Below, in pieces: positions 54,214-62,743 of a stretch of DNA of 64,000 nt (position 1 is the stretch's first letter; every line of letters begins with the position of its first letter). The DNA is from Roseburia sp. CAG:303 (GTDB lineage: Bacteria; Bacillota; Clostridia; Lachnospirales; Lachnospiraceae): positions 45,428 through 109,427 of the forward strand of contig FR900145.1 of the NCBI GenBank assembly GCA_000437755.1, read 5' to 3'. Under the pieces are notes generated by a model that did not search any database, was not told the DNA's origin, and saw nothing but the letters and a program-made list of their open reading frames with translations. Made by a program: the position numbers and the translations under genes.

Positions 54214-55164
54214 TTGATAGAGGTAAAAAACTTAGTTAAGAAATATGGCGATCATCTTGCCGTAAATGATCTTAGCTTCACAATTGAACCGGGTAAGATC
54301 TATGGATTTCTTGGCCCGAATGGTGCAGGAAAATCAACCACGATGAATATTATAACAGGGTATCTTGCAGCGACAGAAGGACAGGTGCTGATTAATGGAC
54401 ATGATATCACCGAAGAGCCGGAAGAAGCAAAGAAATGCATCGGATACCTTCCGGAGATACCGCCATTGTATATGGATATGACGCCAAAGGAATATCTTGA
54501 GTTTGCATCCGATTTAAAAGGCATTCCGAAGGCGAAGAGGAAGGAAAGCATTGACCAGGTTGTAAAGATGGCAGGCATTGAAGATGTGTTCCTGCGTCTG
54601 ATCAAGAACCTTTCCAAAGGTTATAAGCAGAGAGTCGGTCTTGCCCAGGCAATTCTCGGATTTCCGGAGATTATTATTCTCGACGAACCGACTGTCGGAC
54701 TGGATCCGAAGCAGATCGTGGAAATCAGGGAAGTGATTAAGAAACTCGGAAAGCATCACACGGTTATCCTGAGTACCCATATCATGCAGGAGGTCAGTGC
54801 TGTCTGTGACGAAGTTCTGATTATTTCAAAGGGACAGTTAGTGGCGAAGGACACACCGGATAATCTCGGAAAACATGTGGAAGGTTCTAATAATCTCGAA
54901 GTGCTGGTTGCTGCACCGGATTACAAGGTAAAGGCGATCTTAAACAAGCTGGATAAGATTCATAAATTTGAAGTATTAAATGCAACCGAACAGGGCTGTA
55001 CGCGTGCACTTATCACAACCGGAATGGAATATGACGTGCGCCAGGATTTGTTCTATGCGTGTGCAGCGGCAAAATGTCCGATTGTAGGAATGCAGAATTC
55101 CAATATGTCACTGGAAGATGTATTTATTAAAGTTACAGGAAATGACGGAAAGAAGAGCCGTTAA
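54214..55164 (+). CDS. ABC transporter ATP-binding protein, Gld-like
   Basis: The start is a TTG at 54214, preceded by AGGAGG. The 316-residue ATPase has Walker A GPNGAGKST (about 35-43), signature NLSKGYKQRVGL, Walker B IIILDEPTVGLD and a C-terminal domain of about 90 residues. It drives the adjacent ABC-2 permease. The four-gene order (ATPase, permease, auxiliary protein, DUF4340 protein) resembles gliding-motility GldAFG-type systems, which in non-gliding bacteria have no settled function. Confidence 0.92.
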   Translation: MIEVKNLVKKYGDHLAVNDLSFTIEPGKIYGFLGPNGAGKSTTMNIITGYLAATEGQVLINGHDITEEPEEAKKCIGYLPEIPPLYMDMTPKEYLEFASDLKGIPKAKRKESIDQVVKMAGIEDVFLRLIKNLSKGYKQRVGLAQAILGFPEIIILDEPTVGLDPKQIVEIREVIKKLGKHHTVILSTHIMQEVSAVCDEVLIISKGQLVAKDTPDNLGKHVEGSNNLEVLVAAPDYKVKAILNKLDKIHKFEVLNATEQGCTRALITTGMEYDVRQDLFYACAAAKCPIVGMQNSNMSLEDVFIKVTGNDGKKSR

Positions 55165-55185
55165 TGGTGGGAAAGGAAAAAGAAG

Positions 55186-56073
55186 ATGTTAGCGATTTAT
55201 AAAAAAGAAGTAAAATCCTACTTTACGACAATGACAGGATATGTCTTTATAGCATTCCTTGCACTGGTCGTTGGGTATGTATTTTATATGATTAATGTAA
55301 AGAGCAGTTATGCATGGATCGGTAAAACATTGGAGTACTCCTATGTATCCATTGTCTTTATGATCCTCGTACCTGTTATGACAATGAAAGTATTTGCGGA
55401 TGAAAGGCATACAAAGACAGACCAGATGCTGTTTACCGCACCGGTTACGGTCGGACAGATCGTGTGGGGCAAATATCTTGCCATACTTACTGTATTTCTG
55501 GTAAATGTCCTGATTATCTGCATGTATCCGCTGTTTATGGCAGATTATGGTGAGATTCCGTTCCTGGCATCCTACAGTGCCATTGGCGGATTCTTCCTGA
55601 TGGGTGCGGTATATTTTGCCGTAGGACTATTCATATCATCCATTACAGAGAACCAGATTATCTCTGCAGTCGTTACATTTGCGGTAATCCTGCTGTCATT
55701 CATGATGCAGTATATGACCGGAATTGTGCCGAGCAAGCCTATGCCGACCGCAGTTGTGACCGCCGTATTTTTTGTTATTCTGGCAGTTCTCTACTATATA
55801 TTGTTCCGAAACAATGTTCACAATGCATTGCTGATTTCTGGAATTATCGGAGTTATTGGAATAATTGGAGTTATTATAGCATATTTAATCAATTCATCCA
55901 TGTTTGAAGGATTTTTAGAGCAGGTAATGCTTCATTTATCCGTCAGCTATATGTACAGCTATTTCTTTGAAACAGAAGTGCTGGATTTGAATGGAATTGT
56001 ATATTTCGTGTCACTGATTGGATTATTCGTATTCCTTACTGTACAGTCAGTACAGAAGAGACGCTGGAGCTAA
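55186..56073 (+). CDS. ABC-2 family permease, GldF-like
   Basis: The 295-residue protein has six to seven membrane helices in an ABC-2 arrangement and starts MLAIYKKEVKSYFTTMTGY, a characteristic amphipathic beginning. The cytoplasmic loop holds DERHTKTDQMLFTAPV, a motif seen in GldF-like permeases. It starts 21 nt after the ATPase and ends 12 nt before the auxiliary gene. Confidence 0.9.
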   Translation: MLAIYKKEVKSYFTTMTGYVFIAFLALVVGYVFYMINVKSSYAWIGKTLEYSYVSIVFMILVPVMTMKVFADERHTKTDQMLFTAPVTVGQIVWGKYLAILTVFLVNVLIICMYPLFMADYGEIPFLASYSAIGGFFLMGAVYFAVGLFISSITENQIISAVVTFAVILLSFMMQYMTGIVPSKPMPTAVVTAVFFVILAVLYYILFRNNVHNALLISGIIGVIGIIGVIIAYLINSSMFEGFLEQVMLHLSVSYMYSYFFETEVLDLNGIVYFVSLIGLFVFLTVQSVQKRRWS

Positions 56074-56085
56074 GGAGGTGTTACT

Positions 56086-57627
56086 GTGAGCGAAAAGGAT
56101 AATAAAAAAGAAAAGAAAGCAAAGAAAAAAGCCAGAAGCCAGGCAAGCATGAGAAAAGCATCCAATGCAAATTACATGGCAGGAGTTACCGTACTTGCAG
56201 TAGTATTTGTCATTATCATCAACCTGATATCAAATGCACTCAGCACCAATATCACACAGATTGATTTAAGCAGAAAAGATATCTTTACCCTCACTGATAC
56301 TTCAGTGAATTACCTGAAGAATCTGGATCAGGATATTACGATTATTACACTGGCAAGCTCAGGTTCCGAATATGCGGACTTGCAGCGGCTGCTGAACGAC
56401 TATGCTGCACACAGCAGCCATATCAAGCTGGAAACAAAAGATCCTGCAAAAAGCCCTGACATTGTATCAAAGTACAATGCAAACATGACACAGGGAAGTA
56501 TCGTCGTGGTATGTGGGGATAGATATAAGGCAATCGACCTGACAGACATGGTTATATCAACCTCTGTGGACAGTGAAGATACTTCATCGTCATCGTCATC
56601 CTCATCGTCATCGTCATCCTCATCCTCATCTTCCAGCGGATATGTATATTATCAGTACGACATGGAAGGTCAGATTACCAATGCCATCGATTATGTAACA
56701 TCCGAGAAAACCATGAAAGCATATGTATTGACCGGTTCCGGAAAATCAGTGCTTGGAACGGTGGAATCCGATATTCAGAAACAGAACATCGACGTCGAGG
56801 ATCTGAACCTGGAGAACGAAGGGGCAATTCCGGAAGATGCGGATTTCCTCATCATCAACAGCATGACCGGTGATTTTACCGACAAGGAATACCAGTGTAT
56901 CTCCGATTATCTGGATAACGGCGGTTCTCTCTTTATAGCAGAAGAATATAAGATGGTAAAGACCGATGCGGTTCTTCCGAACTTTGATGCGATTCTGGAA
57001 AGATACGGGCTCAGTGTAAACCATGTGACCGTACTGGAACAGAACAATGCTTATTATTATACCAGTGATAATGGTGATTATAACTTTATGGTAAAACCGG
57101 TTTTGAGAAGCCATGAAATCACACAGGATCTTATTGATGCAGGGGCAAGTCTTCTGCTGATCGCTTCTGACAAAGTGGATATCGAAGAGAAAGATGGCGT
57201 TACGGTTGTACCATTGTTAGAATCATCCGGAACAGCATATTATAAATCAAAATCGGACAGCTCCTATGCGAAGTTAAATACAGATCCGTCCGGTACTTAT
57301 ACCTATGCGGTTGCAGCCACACAGACACTGGATGATGGAAAAGAATCAAAACTGGTTTACAGTGGTTCCTATTCCGTACTGGCAAGGGAAGGTGTCGCAA
57401 ATATCAACGATACACTTGCCGAAGCAAATACAAAATTTGTAATCAACAGTATGAAGTGGATAACCGGACAGGAAGATACCGTATATGTGGATAAGAAGTC
57501 AAAATCTTATAATCGTCTGGTTTATGTGCATGATGTAGATGTAAAGATTGGTTATCTGACCGTAGGCATACCGGCAGCAATTCTGATTGTCGGAGGCATT
57601 ATCTGGTACAGGAGAAGAAAGAAGTAA
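56086..57627 (+). CDS. GldG-like ABC auxiliary protein with poly-Ser tract
   Basis: Start is GTG 56086 with TAAGGAGGTG upstream. The 513-residue protein has a Lys-rich cytosolic leader, one N-terminal membrane helix (about 28-50), a large extracellular domain of the ABC-auxiliary type (IDLSRKDIFTLTDTSVNYLK, DFLIINSMTGDF), and a C-terminal helix followed by RRRKK. An 18-serine run at about residues 167-184 interrupts the domain. It probably forms a complex with the permease and the DUF4340 protein at the membrane. Substrate unknown. Confidence 0.85.
   Translation: MSEKDNKKEKKAKKKARSQASMRKASNANYMAGVTVLAVVFVIIINLISNALSTNITQIDLSRKDIFTLTDTSVNYLKNLDQDITIITLASSGSEYADLQRLLNDYAAHSSHIKLETKDPAKSPDIVSKYNANMTQGSIVVVCGDRYKAIDLTDMVISTSVDSEDTSSSSSSSSSSSSSSSSSSGYVYYQYDMEGQITNAIDYVTSEKTMKAYVLTGSGKSVLGTVESDIQKQNIDVEDLNLENEGAIPEDADFLIINSMTGDFTDKEYQCISDYLDNGGSLFIAEEYKMVKTDAVLPNFDAILERYGLSVNHVTVLEQNNAYYYTSDNGDYNFMVKPVLRSHEITQDLIDAGASLLLIASDKVDIEEKDGVTVVPLLESSGTAYYKSKSDSSYAKLNTDPSGTYTYAVAATQTLDDGKESKLVYSGSYSVLAREGVANINDTLAEANTKFVINSMKWITGQEDTVYVDKKSKSYNRLVYVHDVDVKIGYLTVGIPAAILIVGGIIWYRRRKK
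56584..56637 (+). repeat. Poly-serine codon tract inside the GldG-like gene
   Basis: Eighteen Ser codons, mainly alternating TCA with TCG or TCC and ending in TCT, TCC and AGC. The near-repeat DNA could slip in replication and vary the tract length in steps of 3 nt without a frameshift. Confidence 0.85.
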
Positions 57628-57630
57628 TAT

Positions 57631-59154
57631 ATGAAAGCAAAGAGAACAAGAAATTTAATCATAATGGGTGTTGTACTGGTATTGCTCATCGGTGTTCTGG
57701 TTCTGATTCAGATTGGAAATAAAAAGGACAAAAAAGATGACGGTACGGATACCGTTACCTATACCGAAGCACTGACCTCGTTTAAGGAAAGTGAGATTTC
57801 AAAAGTATCTTATCAGTACCGTGATGGGGAAAAGCTGAATTATAAGCTGATTAAGGATATCTGGTATAATGCGGATGATGAAGATTTTCCATTATCCTCC
57901 ACAGCTTTCTCCAATAATTTTGTAACAAAATTTGTGGCAGCCCGGACAAGCCGTGAAGTAGAAGATGCGGATAGTGATGACAAATACGGATTAGACGATC
58001 CTTACCTCACCCTCGAAGTAGAGAATCTTGGCGGTATAAAAGAAACTTTCTATATTGGTGATTATAATTCCATGCTTCAGGAATACTATCTGAAGATAGA
58101 AGGAAAAGATAAGATTTATACTGTGAACACGGATTTGCTCTACGTCTGCCGTGAAGATATGTACGATTATGCAAATGTGGAATCATTCCCGGCTTTTGCG
58201 ACCGATACCCTCAACGATATCACCATCAATAATGATGGTCTTACCGTAAAAATGGTATACATGGAAAACGGATCGGAAACCGACCTGATCGGTACCTGTA
58301 AATGGTTCTTCAGTACCCCGTTTTTAACCTACCGTTCCGCAGAAACAAACAAGATTGATGATTTACAATCGGATACCCTTGATAAATTACAATTTTCAAA
58401 GCTGGTAAATTATAAGGCGACAAAGGAAGACCTCGATGCTTATGGACTGACGGATTCCAAGCGTCAGTATATCATCAATTACCGTGATACCGATGCCGAT
58501 ACCGGCGTGACCCAGAATGCGTCTAAAACCGTTGATTTCGGTGCATATGACGAAGCTACCGGCTGTTACTATGCACGAATCACAAAGACGGTGGGAAATG
58601 CCAAAGAAGTATCAGGGAATGTTTATCTGATTTCCAAAGCATCTGCCGAAGCAGTGCTGGGTATCGATCCGCTCGACTATATTTACAAACAGGTGATCTA
58701 TATCAAACTTTCCGATATTGCTGCAAAACCTGCAACTTCCACCGAAGAAGCACATGATGCCGGAAGCATTGTATTTACCACTCCGGACGGCGAATATACC
58801 CTGTTAAACAAGACCACCTATGCTTCTGATGGAAAGACGGAGCAGAACCTGTATGAAATCAATGGAAAAGAAGTCGATGAAGAGGCTCTGGAAGATTTTT
58901 ATTTTGATATTCTTTCCAAATGCGGTGTGGAGCGTATTATCTACGATCAGTCCACGGTTGTAACGGATCAGGATCCTGTATACACCATCGTTTATAACAG
59001 ACAGCTCGATGATTACTATGGAAACGTAACTGTACAATATACAACCTACGATTCCAACTATTATCAGGCAACCGTCAATGGTAAAACAGATATTCTTGTG
59101 AATAAGCGTATTATGGATGAAACCATGGCACAGCTTGCTGAAATGACAAAATAA
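57631..59154 (+). CDS. DUF4340-type membrane-anchored protein of the Gld-like system
   Basis: The 507-residue protein has a basic start, one N-terminal membrane helix (about 8-28) and a long extracellular part with repeated beta-rich units (YGLDDPYLTLEVENLGG, DAYGLTDSKRQYIINY), typical of DUF4340. It begins 3 nt after the GldG-like gene, so translation is probably coupled; the ribosome binding site is weak. In such clusters this protein accompanies the ABC permease; its function is unknown. Confidence 0.85.
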   Translation: MKAKRTRNLIIMGVVLVLLIGVLVLIQIGNKKDKKDDGTDTVTYTEALTSFKESEISKVSYQYRDGEKLNYKLIKDIWYNADDEDFPLSSTAFSNNFVTKFVAARTSREVEDADSDDKYGLDDPYLTLEVENLGGIKETFYIGDYNSMLQEYYLKIEGKDKIYTVNTDLLYVCREDMYDYANVESFPAFATDTLNDITINNDGLTVKMVYMENGSETDLIGTCKWFFSTPFLTYRSAETNKIDDLQSDTLDKLQFSKLVNYKATKEDLDAYGLTDSKRQYIINYRDTDADTGVTQNASKTVDFGAYDEATGCYYARITKTVGNAKEVSGNVYLISKASAEAVLGIDPLDYIYKQVIYIKLSDIAAKPATSTEEAHDAGSIVFTTPDGEYTLLNKTTYASDGKTEQNLYEINGKEVDEEALEDFYFDILSKCGVERIIYDQSTVVTDQDPVYTIVYNRQLDDYYGNVTVQYTTYDSNYYQATVNGKTDILVNKRIMDETMAQLAEMTK

Positions 59155-59171
59155 AATAAATGAATAAAATC

Positions 59172-59227
59172 AAATCTCCCGGTCATACTAAGAGGGAAAC
59201 AACTTTTAGTATGAAGGGAGATTTTTT
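59172..59227 (+). terminator. Nested hairpin terminator holding the next gene's ribosome binding site
   Basis: Outer stem AAATCTCCC (59172-59180) / GGGAGATTT (59216-59224) and inner stem CATACTAA (59184-59191) / TTAGTATG (59206-59213), then T residues to 59227. The 3-prime arm contains GGGAGA, the ribosome binding site of the lipoprotein gene at 59228. Confidence 0.7.
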
Positions 59228-59539
59228 ATGTGTAAAATGAGAAAAATCGCAATCTGTATGGTAACTCTTATGATGATGACAGGACTCGCAGCCTGCTCTG
59301 CCGATAATAACACGGACAGCAATGTAAACAGTGTGACCGATGAGAGCGGAAACAGCAGTAACAGTGATAACGGCAAAAACACGGATAACAGTCTGGAAAA
59401 AGATATGGATCATATTGGGGATGACATCAAAGACGGTGTGGAAGATGTCGGGGACGATATCAAAGACGGTGTGGATGATCTGGGCGGAAATGAGAAAAAT
59501 GCCACAGGTTCATCAAATACTTCCGGCACGGCAAGATAA
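59228..59539 (+). CDS. Small acidic lipoprotein
   Basis: The 103-residue product has a lipoprotein signal peptide with lipobox LAAC (Cys23), so it is membrane-anchored outside. The mature part is rich in Asn, Ser and Asp and carries two copies of GDDIKDGV(E/D)D. The start 59228 is 6 nt after GGGAGA; a second ATG at 59237 is possible. No domain is recognised. It may be transcribed by read-through past the hairpin or from an unseen promoter. Confidence 0.75.
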   Translation: MCKMRKIAICMVTLMMMTGLAACSADNNTDSNVNSVTDESGNSSNSDNGKNTDNSLEKDMDHIGDDIKDGVEDVGDDIKDGVDDLGGNEKNATGSSNTSGTAR

Positions 59540-59544
59540 TATGT

Positions 59545-59572
59545 CACACACCCGGGCGATGTTCATATAATA
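59545..59572 (+). promoter_or_regulatory. Possible sigma-K promoter for the CwlC-like amidase
   Basis: CACA (59545-59548), 15-nt spacer, CATATAATA (59564-59572). This fits the sigma-K -10 pattern CATANNNTA with an AC-type -35. In B. subtilis cwlC is sigma-K dependent, which makes the match meaningful, but it is short. Confidence 0.4.
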
Positions 59573-59617
59573 AATAAAACGCATTTTATCCTGTGACAGG
59601 ATAGAAACGGGGATTAT

Positions 59618-60379
59618 ATGGCATACAGGATTGTGATCGATCCCGGTCATGGCGGAAGTGACTGGGGAGCAAGTTATGAGGGACGGAAGGAGAAGGATGA
59701 TAATCTGAACCTTGCACTGGCAGTCGGACGGATTCTTCAGAATAATGGTGTGGATATTGAATACACAAGGACAGACGATGTATACAATACACCATTGGAG
59801 AAAGCAATGATGGGAAATAATGCCGATGCGGATTTCTTTATTTCTTTTCACAGAAATGCAACGGGTGTGCCTGAAAAATCAACCGGGATAGAAACACTGG
59901 TATTTCAGGACAGCGGAATAAAAGCGGAAATGGCACGCAACATAAACAGAGAGCTGGCAAATCTTGGTTTTGAAGACCGCGGAGTAATCGAACGACCGAA
60001 TCTTGTGGTGCTGAAAAGGACCAAAATGCCGGCATTACTTATAGAGGCAGGATTTATTGATAATGAAAAGGACAACGCTAAATTTGATGCAGAATTTGAT
60101 CAGATTGCAGAGGCTATCGCACAGGGCATACTCGAAACCCTTGACATGGGAACACTTACTGAGATGCCTCTGTATAAAGTTCAGGTCGGGGCTTATGAGG
60201 ATAAAAATGATGCTGACCAATTGGTAAGCACCCTGCAGAACCGGGGATTTGATCCGTATGTCATTTTCCAGAACGGATTATATAAAGTACAAATAGGAGC
60301 ATTTTCCAGACTGTCCAATGCGGCGGCGATGGAGAACAGGATAAGGGATGAGGGATTCCCGACCTTCATTACCACCTAA
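59618..60379 (+). CDS. N-acetylmuramoyl-L-alanine amidase with SPOR domain, CwlC-like
   Basis: The 253-residue protein cleaves the amide bond between MurNAc and L-Ala in peptidoglycan. It has an Amidase_3 catalytic domain (about 1-175) with zinc-site motifs IDPGHGG, the Glu in the next helix region and FFISFHRNATG, ending LLIEAGFIDN. A C-terminal SPOR domain (about 182-252, LYKVQVGAY and LYKVQIGAF) follows. No signal peptide is present. Size, layout and missing signal match B. subtilis CwlC, which acts in mother-cell lysis after sporulation. CGGGGATT precedes the ATG. Confidence 0.88.
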   Translation: MAYRIVIDPGHGGSDWGASYEGRKEKDDNLNLALAVGRILQNNGVDIEYTRTDDVYNTPLEKAMMGNNADADFFISFHRNATGVPEKSTGIETLVFQDSGIKAEMARNINRELANLGFEDRGVIERPNLVVLKRTKMPALLIEAGFIDNEKDNAKFDAEFDQIAEAIAQGILETLDMGTLTEMPLYKVQVGAYEDKNDADQLVSTLQNRGFDPYVIFQNGLYKVQIGAFSRLSNAAAMENRIRDEGFPTFITT

Positions 60380-60383
60380 GAAA

Positions 60384-60413
60384 AAAAACAGCCTCGGCAT
60401 GAGGCTGTTTTTT
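60384..60413. terminator. Bidirectional terminator between amidase and argS
   Basis: Stem AAAAACAGCCTC (60384-60395) / GAGGCTGTTTTT (60401-60412), loop GGCAT, with A and T runs for both strands. Confidence 0.85.
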
Positions 60414-60416
60414 GAA

Positions 60417-62192
60417 TTACATACGTTCCGGTGCACTGAATCCCAGTAAATCAATGCAAGTTTCCAGGGTATGCCTGGTCAGCTTCAGGAGAGCAATAAA
60501 TCCTGACTGACGTACGGCATCACTTTCTCCCATGATATTATTCTCGTGGTAGAATTTGTTAAATGCATCGGATAAGTTGTAGATATAAGCACAAATCTTA
60601 TGCGGGGCAAGTTCACAGTAAGCGGATTCAAATACGGAATTGAATCTGACTAATTCCGTCATAAGCTGTTTTTCTGTAGCACTCTGTGTCCGGTTCATCT
60701 CATTGCAGTTCTCACAGGAACCGAACTCCTGTGCGTATCTGGCAAGAATGGATTTGATGCGGACGATCGTGTACAGGATATATGGACCGGTATTTCCTTC
60801 AAAAGAGGAGAAACGGTCAATATCAAAGACATAGTCCTTGGATGCCTGGTTGGACAGATCACCATATTTTAAGGCGGAGAGTCCTACGATGGAAGCAACC
60901 TGTCTTGCCTCATCTTCTGGTAAAGTACGGTTGTCCATGATTTTTGCGTAGACCGCATCATTGATGGAAGCAATCAGGTTTTCCAGACGCATGACACCGC
61001 CTTCACGGGTTTTAAACGGTCGTCCGTCTTTTCCGTTCATCGTACCGAAGCCCTGGAAAGTAAGCTCTGTCTGCTCACAGAGTCCGGCCTTCTTTGCGGC
61101 ACGGAATACCTGGGTAAAATGCATGGACTGACGGTTATCCGCAACATAGAGTATCTGATCCGGGTGGTAATCCTGCTCTCTCTGGATGATTGTGGCAAGA
61201 TCGGAGGTCGCATACAATGCAGCACCATCTGATTTGCGGACAATACATGGAGGGATCTCTTTGGTATCCTCTTCGGTTGCAACGTCGATGACCAAAGCTC
61301 CCTGACTTTCGTGGGCAAGTCCTTTTTCCAGAAAACCATTAATCATATCCGGAATATAAGGATCGGCATCGCTTTCCCCTTTCCATACATCAAAAGAAAC
61401 ATTCAGGTTCTCATAATTTTTCTTTAAATCGGCAACAGAAACATTTAAGATATGGTGCCATAAAGCACGATATGCAGGATAACCTTCCTGCAGCTTTAAG
61501 GTAGCGGTGTGTGCCTGGTCCTTAAATGCCTCGTCCTTTTTGGATTTCTCACTGGCAGCCGGATAAATCTTCTCAAGCTCTGATATGGTAAATGGTGCTT
61601 CCGAAGGATATTCTCCCTGATAATTCTCATCAAAGTATACAAGATCCGGTTTTTCACAGCGGAGCTGTTCGATGATAAGTCCCATCTGAAGTCCCCAGTC
61701 ACCGAGATGTACATCTGCAGTTACGGTATCGCCTGCAAAACGGAAAATCCGCTTCAGGCTTTCGCCGATAACGGCAGAACGGAGATGACCGACATGAAGC
61801 GGTTTTGCAACATTCGGTCCGCCATAATCAATGACAATGCGTTTTGTGGCATCGCTGCGTTCGTATCCGAGTTTTGCGTCCGCTGCCATCTGCTCTGCAT
61901 AACCGGCAAGAAAGGCAGGACTAAGCACCAGATTGATAAATCCCGGTTTGACCATCTCAATCATGGAAAACATCTCTGTATTGCCGGATTCCTTTATATA
62001 ACTGACAATCTCATCTGCAATCATGAAAGGAGCTTTTTTATACTCCTTTGCAGCTGCCATTGCACCATTACACTGGTATTCACACAGATCCGGGCGGTTC
62101 GATATGGAAACCTTTGCATATTTTCCGTCATATCCGCAGGATGCAAAAGCTTTTGCAAATTCTTCGGACATTAAATCAAGTAATTTTTTCAT
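60417..62192 (-). CDS. argS: Arginyl-tRNA synthetase
   Basis: The 591-residue class I synthetase charges tRNA-Arg. It has the N-terminal add-on domain (about 1-115), the HIGH-like motif in NVAKPLHVGHLRSAVIG, the degenerate KMSK-like segment FKTREGGVMRLENL, and the C-terminal anticodon-binding helical domain ending LGFSAPERM. Length is usual. GGAAGGGA precedes the ATG. It lies 21 nt downstream of a small membrane-protein gene and is probably cotranscribed with it. Confidence 0.97.
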   Translation of the reverse strand: MKKLLDLMSEEFAKAFASCGYDGKYAKVSISNRPDLCEYQCNGAMAAAKEYKKAPFMIADEIVSYIKESGNTEMFSMIEMVKPGFINLVLSPAFLAGYAEQMAADAKLGYERSDATKRIVIDYGGPNVAKPLHVGHLRSAVIGESLKRIFRFAGDTVTADVHLGDWGLQMGLIIEQLRCEKPDLVYFDENYQGEYPSEAPFTISELEKIYPAASEKSKKDEAFKDQAHTATLKLQEGYPAYRALWHHILNVSVADLKKNYENLNVSFDVWKGESDADPYIPDMINGFLEKGLAHESQGALVIDVATEEDTKEIPPCIVRKSDGAALYATSDLATIIQREQDYHPDQILYVADNRQSMHFTQVFRAAKKAGLCEQTELTFQGFGTMNGKDGRPFKTREGGVMRLENLIASINDAVYAKIMDNRTLPEDEARQVASIVGLSALKYGDLSNQASKDYVFDIDRFSSFEGNTGPYILYTIVRIKSILARYAQEFGSCENCNEMNRTQSATEKQLMTELVRFNSVFESAYCELAPHKICAYIYNLSDAFNKFYHENNIMGESDAVRQSGFIALLKLTRHTLETCIDLLGFSAPERM

Positions 62193-62213
62193 GTTAAAAT
62201 CCCTTCCTGGTAA

Positions 62214-62561
62214 TTATTCTGCACTTTCCGCAGTGGTTTCTTCTTCAGTCTGGTCTGCACCTTCGGCAGCAGTTGTGTCAGCAGAAGCATCGGAACTGCC
62301 GTCCGCTGAAGATGAAGCCTGGTTCAGAAGAGAAGAGAGCTGTTCAGCACTGAGTGTGATTGTGTTGGCAGAGGTTTCAGAAGATTTGCTTCCCAGTCTG
62401 CCGCTTAAGCTTGCTGCAGCAAGGCATACCACTGCAATAAAAGCAACGGTTACAAGTACAGAAAGAAAAATGTTAATAATTCTTTTCTGTTTTTTCTTTG
62501 CAAGCTGTTTTTTTCGGTTCGCTTTTTCTGCTTTTCTTTTATCAATTTTTTCCTGACTCAT
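62214..62561 (-). CDS. Small single-helix membrane protein upstream of argS
   Basis: The 115-residue protein has a Lys-rich cytosolic N-terminus (about 1-27), one membrane helix (about 28-50) and a Ser/Ala/Glu/Thr-rich tail ending TEEETTAESAE, likely outside the cell and disordered. No known family is recognised. GGAAGG precedes the ATG at 62561. Its place before argS may only mean shared transcription. Confidence 0.65.
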   Translation of the reverse strand: MSQEKIDKRKAEKANRKKQLAKKKQKRIINIFLSVLVTVAFIAVVCLAAASLSGRLGSKSSETSANTITLSAEQLSSLLNQASSSADGSSDASADTTAAEGADQTEEETTAESAE

Positions 62562-62599
62562 TCTTAAGTACCTTCCTCATAAAAATATATAACGATCCC

Positions 62600-62626
62600 A
62601 TTATATACTATATTTCTATAGAAATA
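62600..62626 (-). promoter_or_regulatory. Promoter -10 and overlapping palindrome for the argS operon
   Basis: On the minus strand TATAAT (62605-62600) lies about 40 nt before the gene at 62561. The perfect 16-bp palindrome TATTTCTATAGAAATA (62611-62626) covers the spacer, so it could be an operator. The -35 hexamer is weak. Confidence 0.5.
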
Positions 62627-62659
62627 AAGCAGTTTTTACGAAAAATTAATCTAATTTCC

Positions 62660-62688
62660 TTGTAGTTTCATTCCGGATATGTTAAAAT
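62660..62688 (+). promoter_or_regulatory. Promoter for the nucleoid-associated protein gene
   Basis: TTGTAG (62660-62665), 17-nt spacer, TAAAAT (62683-62688), divergent from the argS operon promoter. Confidence 0.55.
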
Positions 62689-62743
62689 TATTTCTAATTA
62701 TGTCATCAGAAAAGAAGACAAATACAACAAGGATGTGAAAGTG

